Origin: Euborellia annulipes
Taxonomy: Eukaryota > Arthropoda > Insecta > Dermaptera > Anisolabididae
NCBI GenBank assembly: GCA_023213315.1
Contig: JAKCPI010031589.1
Span: 1 to 64,000 of the forward strand
Direction: 5' to 3'
DNA: 64,000 bases
The stretch's first letter is position 1; every line of letters starts with the position of its first letter. A program made the translations under genes and the position numbers. This document shows, in pieces, positions 1 to 10,000 of this stretch. The notes beneath the pieces are model-generated. The model searched no databases. It saw only the letters and a program-made list of their open reading frames with translations, and was not told where the DNA came from.

Positions 1-353
1 GTTCAAATTTGCCCGTTGGGGAAGATCGTAACGGTTGCAAGGAAAATTAATAGTCAATAAAAAAAAAATACTTGCTTGATAATATTTTTATTTAATATAA
101 ATGTAGAAAGATTGCATTTGATGTGTAGTACAAATAAATGAATTATAAAAAGTGCTGAAGCAGAGGCTGAATGGCGAAGAGCTGTTGTAATAACGAGTGC
201 GTTTGGCTTGGCAATATGGCGTCATGGGCGCGTGGCTCGTTGATGTCGCCTGACGAGGAAGGGGCGCCAGCTTTGGTCAGTGGCCGCTAGGGCGCATGGA
301 ATCTCCATGACCGCAAGAGCGCGCTGTTTGATAAATATATCGCTGATGCGACA
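1..353 (-). mobile_element. BEL/Pao element, 3' LTR
   Basis: Long terminal repeat of the BEL/Pao element, which lies on the minus strand. It matches 6026-6377 base for base apart from two one-base differences in A-runs (10 vs 9 A near 60; 5 vs 4 A near 150). On the minus strand the repeat begins TGTCGCATC and ends TTGAACA. The final base lies just before the window starts, so the target duplication on this side cannot be read. Confidence 0.93.
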
Positions 354-363
354 CACTCCCCGC
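354..363 (-). promoter_or_regulatory. Candidate polypurine tract of the BEL/Pao element
   Basis: Directly upstream of the 3' LTR the minus strand reads GCGGGGAGTG. A purine-rich tract touching the LTR is where plus-strand DNA synthesis is primed in LTR retrotransposons. It is short and has one C and one T, so the call rests mainly on position. Confidence 0.6.
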
Positions 364-857
364 CGATGACGGAGTCATCTACAACAAAGATTTCCTGGAG
401 CAGGAAGGAAAAGGATAGTTGGAAGGCTTGCGGATAAGGTACAGAGACCTTAAGCCAGATGACTAAGCCGCGTTTGGAGTCGGCGAGCTTAGGCAGTCAA
501 TTAGAGACGAACGGTCTCTAACTTGGTCGTAGGCCGTTGTCGGTGCAGGAAGAACTTTACACCGTACTCAGGCGTACTATATGTATAAATAGTAGCTGTT
601 GCGGAACACGCAGAATATATTGCGGTAGACGTTGAAAAGATTGCGGAAGCCATCGTAGATTGCGGAAGCCGTGGTAGAGATTGCGGAAGCCGTGGTAGAT
701 TGCGGAAGCCGTAGTAAATTGCGGAAGCCGTAGTAGAGATTGCGGAAGCCGTGGTAGATTGCGGAAGCCGTAGTAAATTGCGGAAGCCGTAGTAGAGATT
801 GCGGAAGCCGTGGTAGAGATTTGCCAGTTGACGATTAAAACAGGATGGTGAATGGTT
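364..857 (-). other. BEL/Pao 3' non-coding region
   Basis: Sequence between the end of pol and the polypurine tract. It has no conserved protein. It holds the tandem array at 639-822. A short minus-strand open frame crosses the array (ASAI/LPQ-type repeats), but this is a by-product of the repeat and not an env gene. Confidence 0.6.
639..822. repeat. Minisatellite inside the BEL/Pao 3' region
   Basis: About nine tandem copies of a 19-22 bp unit with the core GCGGAAGCCGTNGTAGA. Two sub-variants (GTGGTAGATT and GTAGTAAATT/GTAGTAGAGATT) alternate, so a higher-order unit of about 60 bp was probably amplified in blocks. Confidence 0.85.
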
Positions 858-1736
858 TTAATGACTGTCTGGCATCGGTAAGGCAGCCAGTCGGACAATC
901 GGACGTTCAATGGTTCCTTGATTAGTTTGTAATCGAACTGATCTTACCTGATTGTCAGCACCCCTGAAGACCTCTGACACGCGACCCAACTTCCAGGTGA
1001 GGGGTGGTGCCTGTGGCTCCATGATGAGGACAAGTTGATCAATTTGGATATCTGGACTGCGAGTTGTCCACTTGCTTCTTTTATTGAGCGTAACAGCGTA
1101 TTCGCGGACCCAACGTTTCCAAATAATGTCTCGGTATGCTGTAATTTTTTGCCAGTTATCGAGACGGGAAATGGGAAGATGAGTAAGATCAGAGGATGGG
1201 ACGGCAGTCGTGGCAGAGCCGATAAGAAAATGAAAAGGAGTGAGTGCAGATAAGGAGTCTGGAGAATCCGAAAGAGGAGTAAGAGGCCTGGAGTTGAGGA
1301 TTGCCTCGCATTGCGTAAGTAGGGTGTTAAAGGCTTCGAAAGTAAGCGGTGTTTTACCAGCTACTCTACGTAAATGGTATTTTAAAGATTGAACTGCTCT
1401 TTCCCAAAGACCTCCTGCGTGAGGGTTATAAGGAGTTAAGAAATGCCAATTTATTCCCTGAGAACTGAGTGTCTCAACGGACTGATTTTCAAGACGTGCG
1501 ATTTCGGTCAGCACCATTCTTAGCTCTCGGTTTGCTCCTTGAAACGTAGTGCCTCTATCTGAGTACAAGTCCCTAGGGAAACCTCGACGGCTAACAAAGC
1601 GGTTAAGTGCAGCTAGAAAACAGGTGGTAGTTAAATTAGAAACCATTTCTAGGTGTACCGCTTTAGTTGCCATGCAGACAAATAAAGCAATATAACCTTT
1701 GTGGGAGATGCGGCGGCGACCTACTATTTCCGTCAA
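858..1736 (-). CDS. BEL/Pao integrase core and C-terminus (frame 3 of the broken pol)
   Basis: Catalytic half of the retrotransposon integrase, which would insert the cDNA into chromosomes. Visible are the second catalytic acidic residue in YSDRGTTF (Asp about residue 60) and the Glu in GGLWERAV (about residue 112) of the D,D-35-E triad. The C-terminal region ends RPIVRLAALP, typical of the DUF5641 tail of BEL/Pao polyproteins. The first Asp lies just upstream in the same reading frame, which stays open to about 1785, so the true join is not at the listed start. A one-base frameshift at the G4 run 1785-1788 separates this segment from the zinc-binding half. The family assignment is firm; functionality in this copy is doubtful. 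Confidence 0.85.
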   Translation of the reverse strand: MTEIVGRRRISHKGYIALFVCMATKAVHLEMVSNLTTTCFLAALNRFVSRRGFPRDLYSDRGTTFQGANRELRMVLTEIARLENQSVETLSSQGINWHFLTPYNPHAGGLWERAVQSLKYHLRRVAGKTPLTFEAFNTLLTQCEAILNSRPLTPLSDSPDSLSALTPFHFLIGSATTAVPSSDLTHLPISRLDNWQKITAYRDIIWKRWVREYAVTLNKRSKWTTRSPDIQIDQLVLIMEPQAPPLTWKLGRVSEVFRGADNQVRSVRLQTNQGTIERPIVRLAALPMPDSH

Positions 1737-2337
1737 AAGAAAAGGACCGGCGTAGTCTAACCCAGTGGCAAGGAAAGGACGTGAGGGGCGTTATGCGAGA
1801 GGCTGGGAGAGGAGCCATGATTTGTTTGAATGGTGTGGGTTTAAAACGTGCGCATGTTGAGCATTCTTTATACACTTTACGTATTAAGTTTCTAGCTCGA
1901 GACAGGAAGTATTTTTGCCGTAATATTGACAGTATGAGCTGAGGGCCGGCGTGAAAATACGACCAATGGAGAAATTGTATATAAAGGTATGTAGCACGAT
2001 GGTGATATGGTAGAACAATTGGGTACTTCATTTCAAAGGGGAAGGGTCCTTGTTGTAATCTTCCTCCTACTCTTATAACTTCCTGATTTGAGTCCCAGAA
2101 GGGGTTCAAATTCTGTAAAGGATTTTGTTTAAGAAGGGACTGATTGGTAGAAAGCAACAGGATTTCGCTTGAATAGAATTCACGTTGAGCCATGCGGACA
2201 CAAACGAGTTCTGCGTAAAGATATTCTTTCGCTTTTAAGAAGGAGGGATGGTTATCTTTATAAGTACGAAAACGAAGAATCCATGCTAGTGTGCGGATAA
2301 GTTTGAACCAAGATGAAAATCGATCAAATGGGAACAA
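1663..2337 (-). CDS. BEL/Pao integrase N-terminal zinc-binding segment (frame 2 of the broken pol)
   Basis: Linker after RNase H plus the integrase HHCC (H2C2) zinc finger: His at about residues 124 and 129 (LHWSYFHAG) and Cys at about 159 and 162 (CSTC). The opening FDRFSSW...LAWILRF is the usual BEL/Pao linker. Its frame is open through 2352, overlapping the stop of the preceding frame at 2345, so it is a continuation after a one-base shift and not a separate gene; the listed start is only a near-cognate codon. The last ~40 residues after about 1788 are out-of-frame noise caused by the second frameshift. Confidence 0.8.
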   Translation of the reverse strand: MFPFDRFSSWFKLIRTLAWILRFRTYKDNHPSFLKAKEYLYAELVCVRMAQREFYSSEILLLSTNQSLLKQNPLQNLNPFWDSNQEVIRVGGRLQQGPFPFEMKYPIVLPYHHRATYLYIQFLHWSYFHAGPQLILSILRQKYFLSRARNLIRKVYKECSTCARFKPTPFKQIMAPLPASRITPLTSFPCHWVRLRRSFSFDGNSRSPPHLPQRLYCFICLHGN

Positions 2338-2344
2338 TGAAATT

Positions 2345-5300
2345 TTAGGAGTTGATAGCTAAGGCGGTTTTCCGTTTCTCAGTGAAAGTAGCTTCGGGAG
2401 GTTCGAACGGACAAACAGACTCTAATTCTTGAATGTTTATGGGAGGCCCGTTAAACCAAAAGGGAGAAGATAGAAATTCCTTAACTGTATGGGCGCGAGT
2501 GGCCAAATCAGCGGGATTATTATTTCCAGCAATGTGGGACCACTTTGCTTCGGGTAGCAAATTTTGAATCTCTGCCACTCTGTTTGCCACAAAGACATTC
2601 CAGAGTGTAGGACACGAGTTAATCCAGGACAGGACAATTTTAGAGTCAGATACGCAATAAATATGTCTCGGTGGACCAGATAGTGTAGATAAAATAGAAT
2701 AAATGAGCTTAGTTAATAATAAGGCGGCGCATAATTCTAATCGAGGTAAGGAGGGAGATTTGATAGGCGCGACTCGTCCTTTAGCGCTTAAAAGAGAACA
2801 TTTTAGTAGGACCCCGTTTTTATCAAAAGACAGAAGGTACACTACAGCGGAGTAAGCGCGAGCCGAGGCGTCGGCACAGCCTAACAAACTGAAGTAAGTA
2901 GAATTAGGTATCCCTACGAATCGATAAACTTGTAAGTTATTTAAGTTAAGAACATCAGAACAAAGTGTATTCCAACGATCTTGGATTTGAGAAGGTAAAA
3001 TATCATCCCAGTCGTAATTGAGAAGCCAGGTGTCTTGGAAAAGAATTTTTAAGGTAATAACTAAAGGTAAAATGAAACCTAAAGGGTCAAAGATTTTTGC
3101 AATTTCCGACAGTAAAGTTCGTTTAGTAAGAGCTTCTTTATGGGAAAGATCTACACGAAATCGAAAAACATCGTCCAAAGGATCCCAATTTACTCCCAAG
3201 GTAAGTTCGGGTTGATGAGCAGATGGGGAAAAAACCTTTTGATTTTCAGCTTTGACGTTTAACATTTGGAGAAGCTCTGGACAGTTAGATGCCCATTTAC
3301 TTAGCGTGAAACCACCCTTTCCCAGTAGGACTTGGATCTCTTTAAGACAAGAGGCAGCTTCGTCTATGGAGGGAAAACAAACCACCAAGTCGTCAATATA
3401 AAGACGGGAATCAAGTATGGAAATAACTTCGGGAGAAAAATTGTTTTGTTCAAGTTGAATAAGCTTTTTAATGGTATAGAGAGCTTGGAATGGAGCCGAT
3501 TTAGTTCCGAAAACTAACGTATTGAGCGTGTAGGTTTCTAGAGGATCGGTTTCTTTATCACGCCAGAAAATTCTAAGAAACTGTCGCGATGATTCGTTTA
3601 GTTCAATACACCGATAGAATTTTACTAAGTCTGCTGAGACAGCTACAGGGAACAAACGAAAGGCAATTAATAGCATTCGGAGGTCTGCCTGCAGAGGAGG
3701 ACCTGTGAGCAGAATGTCATTAAGAGCTAGATTATTTGCTGTTCGGCCTGAGCAGTTAAAAACAACCCTAATCTTTTTAGATGGATCATTTGTCTTAAAT
3801 ACCCCATGGTGAGAGAGATAACAAGACGTAGATGGCGATAAATCGGATAGAGCTTCTTCAATTAAAGCCATGTGACCTAAATTGCGGTACTCCTGCATGA
3901 AAGTCACGTAGGCTTGCCTGAGGGAGTGTTCTCTTTTAAACCGACGTTCTAAAGTTAAAAACTTAGATAACGCGATATGTCTAGAGTGCCCGAGAGCGGG
4001 GGAATTTGTTTTAAAAGGTAAGTCTAAAGAAAACTTTCCTGAAGGCAAACGCTTATATGTTTTTTCAAAGTGCTTGACACATGGGTCAGACTGAATGACT
4101 TCAGGAGACACCTTTTCAACGGGTAAGTCCCAGAACTGCTTAACGAGGCTGTCCATGGCAGTTTCGGAGGGAAAATCGTGTTTGAAACTAGCCACGTGGG
4201 AGGACATAGATTTTGCCGGAGTGCGGGTTTGAGACCCCATTAAGACCCACCCTAATGTTGTGTCTATAGCTGTAAAAGCTCCTAAATTATTTAGAATTCT
4301 AGGTAGTAAGATTATTGCCCAGATTTCAATTCCTAAAATTAAGTCAATCAAATCGGACGTATGTGCAGTGGGATCAGCCAGCTGGAGGAATTGATATGAA
4401 TTGAATAAGGACAAAGGAATATTGGTAGCGGGAATGCTGTTAGTTAGTTTTGGCAAAAGATTGACAGTTACCTGATATTGTTTACCTGGGTCTGAACGTG
4501 AACGAAAAGTTATATCAGTAAAGCCCGTAGAGTAAGAAGTTTTAGCAGCAATGCCAGAGATCTCAGTGGTGCAAGGACGTACAGGAAGAGCCAGACGAGA
4601 CGCAAGCGTTGTGGTAATAAAACTGCCTTGTGAGCCACTATCAAGTAAACAGCGAGCTGGAAGCCAGTCTCCCATAGCCGTACGAACTTGGATAATAGCA
4701 ATGTGGTGATTTTGCTTACAAAATAGACAATTGTATGGTACACCAAGCCTATTTGTGTAAAGAGGACGATCGTTGTTTGAAGAATTAGCGACAGCGCTGG
4801 ATGTAAAACTCTTTTTCGAAATCGCTCCGGTTGGCTTATTGTTGCTGCTAGGAGGCTTTTTCACATTGCTTGATGAGACAGGTCCAGGAGAAGATGATGC
4901 GGCCTTTTCCAAGAACAAAAGAATATTTTCAAGATCGGGCAATTTGTTGAAATCGGTTGATAAAGAAAGTTTCCACTGATTTTTAGTGAGTGGATCAATT
5001 TTTTGGAGTAAAAGATAAGACAAATAGGGATTATCGTTAGCGTAAAAATATTTCCATTGTTTAAGCTGGCAGATTGTTTGCCTAAACGTGTCACCGAGCT
5101 TTAGTAGATTTTTGCTGTTAGCTGTTGAAAGTGGTGGAAATTTATGCAAATTGTCTAAAAGAGCGTAAACGATTTCTTTCGGAGATTCGAATCTGCGTTT
5201 TAGAATATTAAGCGCTTCTTCGTAATGTTCATCCAGTATCGTTAAAGAAGCAATCGGTTCGCATGCACTACCCTTTAAGCAACTTTTAAGATACGATAGC

Positions 5301-5758
5301 TTTTGTGCGGGGGACAAAGAAGTGTTATTATGGATTGCAGCATTAAAAAGATCATAAAATTCACCCCATTTATGGATTTGACCGTCAAAAGTAGGTAAAT
5401 CTACTTTCGGGAGCTTAATATTATCCTGTTTAGCAAGAGCTTGCAATGCAGTAGGATTTGACTTTAATTTAGATTCGATATTCAATAATTTGGATTTTAA
5501 TTCACGACCTATTTTGTCTAAGTCAAATAAAAGATTACTTATCTTTTTAAATTCTTGCTTGTCTTCAACCACCTTTTCAGCAATGAGTACTGTTTGAAGT
5601 TCATCTAAGAGCTGCATGACTTGAGTTCTTACATCTCCGATGTGTTCCAGGTAAAATATTAGGTCAGATCTGGTTGTGACGTCAATTAATTTTAAACGAC
5701 TGATTTCGAACGCTTGTGTACGAAAAGCTTGTTCATATGCTGCTCGACTTTCCGCCAT
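2345..5758 (-). CDS. BEL/Pao gag-pol: gag-like domain, protease, reverse transcriptase, RNase H
   Basis: A 1137-residue polyprotein. Residues ~1-100 look helical or coiled, ~115-260 is the gag-like DUF1759 region, ~371-380 holds the aspartic protease motif LLDSGSQGSF (Asp ~373), and ~600-900 is reverse transcriptase with SADLVKFY and the catalytic YIDD (~787-790). The Pao-type RNase H carries GCADAS (Asp ~963), Glu ~1008, SDSK (Asp ~1038) and NPADLATR (Asp ~1084). Oddity: a single CxxC (NCLFCKQNHH, ~343) is followed almost at once by the protease domain, whereas BEL gags usually have a cysteine-rich zinc-knuckle stretch here, so an in-frame deletion near residue 350 is likely. The frame stops at 2345 while homologous sequence continues in another frame. 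The start is the first ATG downstream of the 5' LTR and primer site. Confidence 0.92.
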   Translation of the reverse strand: MAESRAAYEQAFRTQAFEISRLKLIDVTTRSDLIFYLEHIGDVRTQVMQLLDELQTVLIAEKVVEDKQEFKKISNLLFDLDKIGRELKSKLLNIESKLKSNPTALQALAKQDNIKLPKVDLPTFDGQIHKWGEFYDLFNAAIHNNTSLSPAQKLSYLKSCLKGSACEPIASLTILDEHYEEALNILKRRFESPKEIVYALLDNLHKFPPLSTANSKNLLKLGDTFRQTICQLKQWKYFYANDNPYLSYLLLQKIDPLTKNQWKLSLSTDFNKLPDLENILLFLEKAASSSPGPVSSSNVKKPPSSNNKPTGAISKKSFTSSAVANSSNNDRPLYTNRLGVPYNCLFCKQNHHIAIIQVRTAMGDWLPARCLLDSGSQGSFITTTLASRLALPVRPCTTEISGIAAKTSYSTGFTDITFRSRSDPGKQYQVTVNLLPKLTNSIPATNIPLSLFNSYQFLQLADPTAHTSDLIDLILGIEIWAIILLPRILNNLGAFTAIDTTLGWVLMGSQTRTPAKSMSSHVASFKHDFPSETAMDSLVKQFWDLPVEKVSPEVIQSDPCVKHFEKTYKRLPSGKFSLDLPFKTNSPALGHSRHIALSKFLTLERRFKREHSLRQAYVTFMQEYRNLGHMALIEEALSDLSPSTSCYLSHHGVFKTNDPSKKIRVVFNCSGRTANNLALNDILLTGPPLQADLRMLLIAFRLFPVAVSADLVKFYRCIELNESSRQFLRIFWRDKETDPLETYTLNTLVFGTKSAPFQALYTIKKLIQLEQNNFSPEVISILDSRLYIDDLVVCFPSIDEAASCLKEIQVLLGKGGFTLSKWASNCPELLQMLNVKAENQKVFSPSAHQPELTLGVNWDPLDDVFRFRVDLSHKEALTKRTLLSEIAKIFDPLGFILPLVITLKILFQDTWLLNYDWDDILPSQIQDRWNTLCSDVLNLNNLQVYRFVGIPNSTYFSLLGCADASARAYSAVVYLLSFDKNGVLLKCSLLSAKGRVAPIKSPSLPRLELCAALLLTKLIYSILSTLSGPPRHIYCVSDSKIVLSWINSCPTLWNVFVANRVAEIQNLLPEAKWSHIAGNNNPADLATRAHTVKEFLSSPFWFNGPPINIQELESVCPFEPPEATFTEKRKTALAINS

Positions 5759-6025
5759 TTTGATTGAAAATGTGTAAAATGTTTATAAGTGTAAAAAAAA
5801 TGTGAAATAAATTGTTCGATAGTTTAATATATATGTGAGTGTCTGTGTGTGTAATAGTTTATACACTGCACAGCAAATGTAATGTTATGTATATATATAT
5901 AAAGTTCACAGCACAAAAAACACTAATTTATTTTAATTATCACTAGTGTATATCACTTATGTTTGTGTATATCACTTGAGGGTTTATTACTTTTCACTGG
6001 TTATCCAGGATCGACAGGACCAAAA
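5759..6025 (-). other. BEL/Pao 5' leader
   Basis: Non-coding leader between the 5' LTR and the gag start. It has a TG/TA-rich stretch and the primer-binding site at its distal end. No open frame. Confidence 0.7.
6008..6022 (-). promoter_or_regulatory. Candidate primer-binding site of the BEL/Pao element
   Basis: On the minus strand TGGTCCTGTCGATCC starts three bases after the LTR end. The TGG start pairs with the CCA tail of a tRNA. I could not assign the tRNA with confidence. Confidence 0.6.
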
Positions 6026-6377
6026 TGTTCAAATTTGCCCGTTGGGGAAGATCGTAACGGTTGCAAGGAAAATTAATAGTCAATAAAAAAAAATACTTGC
6101 TTGATAATATTTTTATTTAATATAAATGTAGAAAGATTGCATTTGATGTGTAGTACAAATAAATGAATTATAAAAGTGCTGAAGCAGAGGCTGAATGGCG
6201 AAGAGCTGTTGTAATAACGAGTGCGTTTGGCTTGGCAATATGGCGTCATGGGCGCGTGGCTCGTTGATGTCGCCTGACGAGGAAGGGGCGCCAGCTTTGG
6301 TCAGTGGCCGCTAGGGCGCATGGAATCTCCATGACCGCAAGAGCGCGCTGTTTGATAAATATATCGCTGATGCGACA
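6026..6377 (-). mobile_element. BEL/Pao element, 5' LTR
   Basis: Complete 352-bp LTR with TG...CA ends, carrying the promoter for the minus-strand element. The near identity to the 3' LTR implies a recent insertion. The flanking AAGTA (6378-6382) would be one half of the 5-bp target duplication; the other half lies outside the window. Confidence 0.94.
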
Positions 6378-9300
6378 AAGTACTTAGATTCCCCCAATCC
6401 TTCTGATTTTGGCCTATAAAACCGTTTTTATTTATAAACTTAGGGATATGAGTTTAATGTCATTGCCAAAGTAATATTTTTTAAAAAGATTTTGAGTTTT
6501 TGTATGTCAAAACGAAAAACAAATTATCTTTTGTTAGTCGAGATACCCAAAAATTCATTGTATCTTGTATTTATATCTTACTCAACTCTGAATTAATCCC
6601 AAATGGCAGGTGCTTCACTTCTCGACTGCTATGGACGATATCTCTATCGATTTTTTTTTTTATAAAATTTAATTAAGAATCTCTTAAATCCCAAAAATAA
6701 ATGACCGCTCGTCTTATTTCGAATCCCTTTGCGTATTATATGCAATTTTCTCTCTCTCTCTTTCATTTCAAGAGGAAAAACCTCAAAAGTGAATAGCTGT
6801 AATCCAAGATTCAATCAATCATGTAATTCCATTCCCAGAATGCATCATATCCCCTCAAAGGGCTGTCACCAAGGATACCAACCCTATCCTCTCAATTGAG
6901 ATCTCATTCTTTTAAAATAAATGATATAAAAGTACTTTGGAGCAAACAGTAAAACATAATAAAATATAGAGTTATTGGCAGATTGCACTAGCACATTAAC
7001 AGTCATCATGATCCATCAATATTTGTTGTTGTTGTTGTTGTCGGCCAGTTTAAAATGTCGTTATAGAACTCCTCTACGTCTTCTGGGATATAACAACTCA
7101 CTGACTTATAGGATTTCTCTCAAGTAACTGATTCAAATTGTATATACCTCAATTGAAATTTTATTTTCCAATCCCAGCACCTCCCCACTTGTGTGTATAA
7201 ATATGATCCCAGCTCCTCCACTAATCTAACCTAACTTGATTGAATACTATTCTGGAATATAATCATATTCTAGTTATAATTTCAAATACCTTTTTCTTTA
7301 ATTTCTTTTAACCTTTTGGTTATGCCATGTTAGACGCTATCATAAAAATTTTTATTCAAAGTCAGAGATTGAACAATTTTATTAAACGAATATAAAAAAA
7401 AAGAAAGAAATGATTGTAAAAATGTATATAAAAATATAACAGGCTGCAAAAATAAAACATAATCCTTTATTATTTGATAAAAATAGAATTAATTCCATCT
7501 AATAATTTTATTTTTTTTGTTTTACTTTTTCTGCGTTATTTTAAGAAGGGATTAAAATATAAAATGAACTGGTGGGAAAGTTGAGTGTTTATTAGGGAAC
7601 AGGTAATGGATAAAATTCAAAAAAAAAAAATAATTTTAGGGGAGGGGTGGAACGGGGGGGGGATGTTTCAAGAGGCAATAGGGGATATGGGGTTTTTTGC
7701 ATTCGATTCAGAATTATCTAAAACCAACTAGAAAAACCCAAAATCTTAAAAATACCACTTTTTTGTTAAAGAGAGGAAAAACTCATTTTTTTCGATGTTT
7801 TTCAAAAATTTCACGATATTTTTTCACTTATATCTTCTAAACGGTTAAAGATATCTTCAATATCTGAATTATTCTATAATCTGCATTAAATTTTGAAAAT
7901 AACAAACACCTTTTAACAATGTTTGAGGTTTGTTTACACATATAAATAATTCGTGCAAAAAGAACCTCATTTTTGATGACTTTGCCGCGTCTTCAGTTCA
8001 TTTTCATTATTTTTTTGCTTCAGTATTTATAGTCCGATTTCAATAATTTTTTTTGCGAAATGATCCTCTCATCCTATACTTTTAGCCAGGTAAATTTCAT
8101 TTGTTTTCATCAACCCCTTCTATTTAATTTTCAAGTGTGAAAAAAAAATAACATGAAAATTTTCATTTTTTGGGATGTTTTTTTAAACATCTGTGTATTT
8201 AGACAAGCTAGACATTTGCGGTTTTTTTTTATTTGATTCAGTGCCATCTGCTGACAACCAGAAAAATCCAAAATCATGAAAATGTTACACCCCGTTATTT
8301 TAAATTACAAAAAACTCATTTTTAGCCGATTAATTTTTTACATTTTCGGCTATATTTTTTGAATGATAAGAGATATCTTCAATCTCATATTTTTGTATTT
8401 TTCTACATTAAATTTGGAAAAGAATGAGACCCTTTGCACTATTCTATGGCATTGTTTGGCGGCTGTGCAACTCTTGGAGTGTGATACAAATTTTTTTTTT
8501 ATTAATTTTTTTCATATTCATGGCTATATTTTTTAAACGATAATCAATGTCTTAGATATGATTTACTTTTTATAATCTACATTAAATTTCCTATAAAACG
8601 AGCCCGGTTTGGATCTGTTAAGCCTCTATTTAAGTTCTTTAAAGTTGTCTTTTCATTTGGACAAAAACCATATGGGCTTTAAAATTAAGGGGAAAAATAT
8701 TGATCTCGTCACGAGACGCCGCCCGCCAGGGCCAAGTTGTATTATATATAAATATAAAGAATAGAACGAAAAAATATAAATATTTTCATTAACAAACGAA
8801 AGAATTGGTGATTTCCCACCTTCACTAGAGCTCTAGCGACAGTAGCGCACTCTCGAGGCGTAGTAAAGAAACCTGGTGTGAGTCGCCGGTGACGTCACGA
8901 CTTGTAACGCTTGTAAAATTTTCAAAAGTTTCACTTTAAAAGGGTATAAGAATAAATAAATCTACTGTACGGTACGTCACTGGAATTTTATTCATTATAA
9001 GGAAAGTTTTGCTCTTTTTTTTTGTAGAAATTCATTTCTTCCCTCTTTCTTTATAAAGGAAGCAGCGTGTTGTGACTTTTTTTTTTTCCTTTGATAAAAA
9101 ATTCATATTTATTATTTACTTTTAAAGAGAAAATGAATTTCATCTAAAAAAGAAAAAGAATTTTATGTTTTCTTAACGTTTTCGAATAATAAATTTAATC
9201 AATTGCTACTTGGCCCTTCTTTTGTTTGATTTTCTCCCCTTTATTATTTCCCTTTGGGCTATATAACTCAATTAATAAATCGGTTTCAACGGTAATTTTA

Positions 9301-9414
9301 ATAAAAGACCGAGCAAGGTGGAGAATGGGCTGCTTTAATTAAACGTCAAACTTGCTACTAGTGCTTTTCAACAAGAAATTAAAGCCATCGTCAGTCATAC
9401 GCCATTTTAAAAAA
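6378..9414. other. AT-rich non-coding stretch
   Basis: No gene seen. It holds a (TTG)n run near 7020-7041, homopolymers, and from about 7790 to 8600 three diverged copies of a ~250-bp sequence with the landmark ATATCTTCAAT followed by CTACATTAAATTT. A short GC patch near 8820-8925 contains GGTGACGTCACGACTTGTAA, related to the array at 52969-53034. Confidence 0.5.
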
Positions 9415-9639
9415 AGCCCTCGGGCTTGGTGTAGTTGGTAGAGTCCCTTGCTTTGTATACCCAGTGTCGCGGGTTCGGACCCCCAGGCAGTCTGATGATT
9501 TTATTTTTGGGTACCTAGACCCCAAATACATATATATTCAAATAACTGTTATCGTCAAAAGTCTTGAGTTGCCAAAAAGACTTTGTGAAAGTGAGTATAA
9601 GTGTGAATTAGAAAAAAGTGTGAGTGTTAAAAAAAAAAT
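9415..9639 (+). mobile_element. SINE-A copy 1 (tRNA-derived SINE)
   Basis: tRNA-like head with an A box (TTGGTGTAGTTGGTAGAG) and a B box (GGGTTCGGACCC), then the family body (TGATGATTTTATTT, AAAAGACTTTGTGAA, GTGAATTAGAAAAAAGTG) and a poly(A) tail. The poly(A) joins a Helitron fragment directly. Family length is about 260 bp; this copy lacks the internal AAGCCATTTGG palindrome. Confidence 0.85.
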
Positions 9640-9640
9640 A

Positions 9641-9923
9641 AATATATTCCAATCCAGTGCCTGCTTGAGGATTTGTTTGTATTCATAGAATACACAACGG
9701 CAAAGAATACATAAATATTTCTCTATACAGTTCCTATGAGAGAAATTATAAATTTAGGAATTAATAACCAAAAAGTTATAGTAATTTCGAGACGAAAATA
9801 ATTTTCCTCTAATTCCTAGAAGGTCCTCTTGAAGTATAAAAATTTTAATTTCGAAATTCCAACAGGAAGTTGGTCAAACAGAGCGTGACAGACAGACGGA
9901 CATTAGTGAATTATATAAATAGA
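9641..9923 (-). mobile_element. Helitron-1 fragment, 5' part
   Basis: Minus-strand 5' end TCTATTTATATAATTCACT, then the TCTGTCTGTCACGCTC block and the conserved body down to AGGCACTGGATTGGAAT. The 3' hairpin end is missing; SINE-A copy 1 abuts the break. Confidence 0.75.
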
Positions 9924-10000
9924 TAATGTAAATAAAAGTGCCTGGATAATATGAATATCGTTTACTTAATGTCTCTATGGCCTAAAATGCCGAGAAGACT

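Noticed and set aside
639..822. CRISPR-like short repeats
   Set aside because: Contiguous ~20-bp minisatellite inside a retrotransposon; no unique spacers.
557..910. 117-residue repetitive protein on the minus strand
   Set aside because: It translates the BEL minisatellite; no start context or domain, and it overlaps the end of pol.
9415..9490. tRNA genes (also near 20749, 24359, 28211, 30115, 34836, 40342, 47236)
   Set aside because: All belong to one repeated ~260-bp family with poly(A) tails and target duplications; they are SINE heads and not cloverleaf-forming functional tRNAs.
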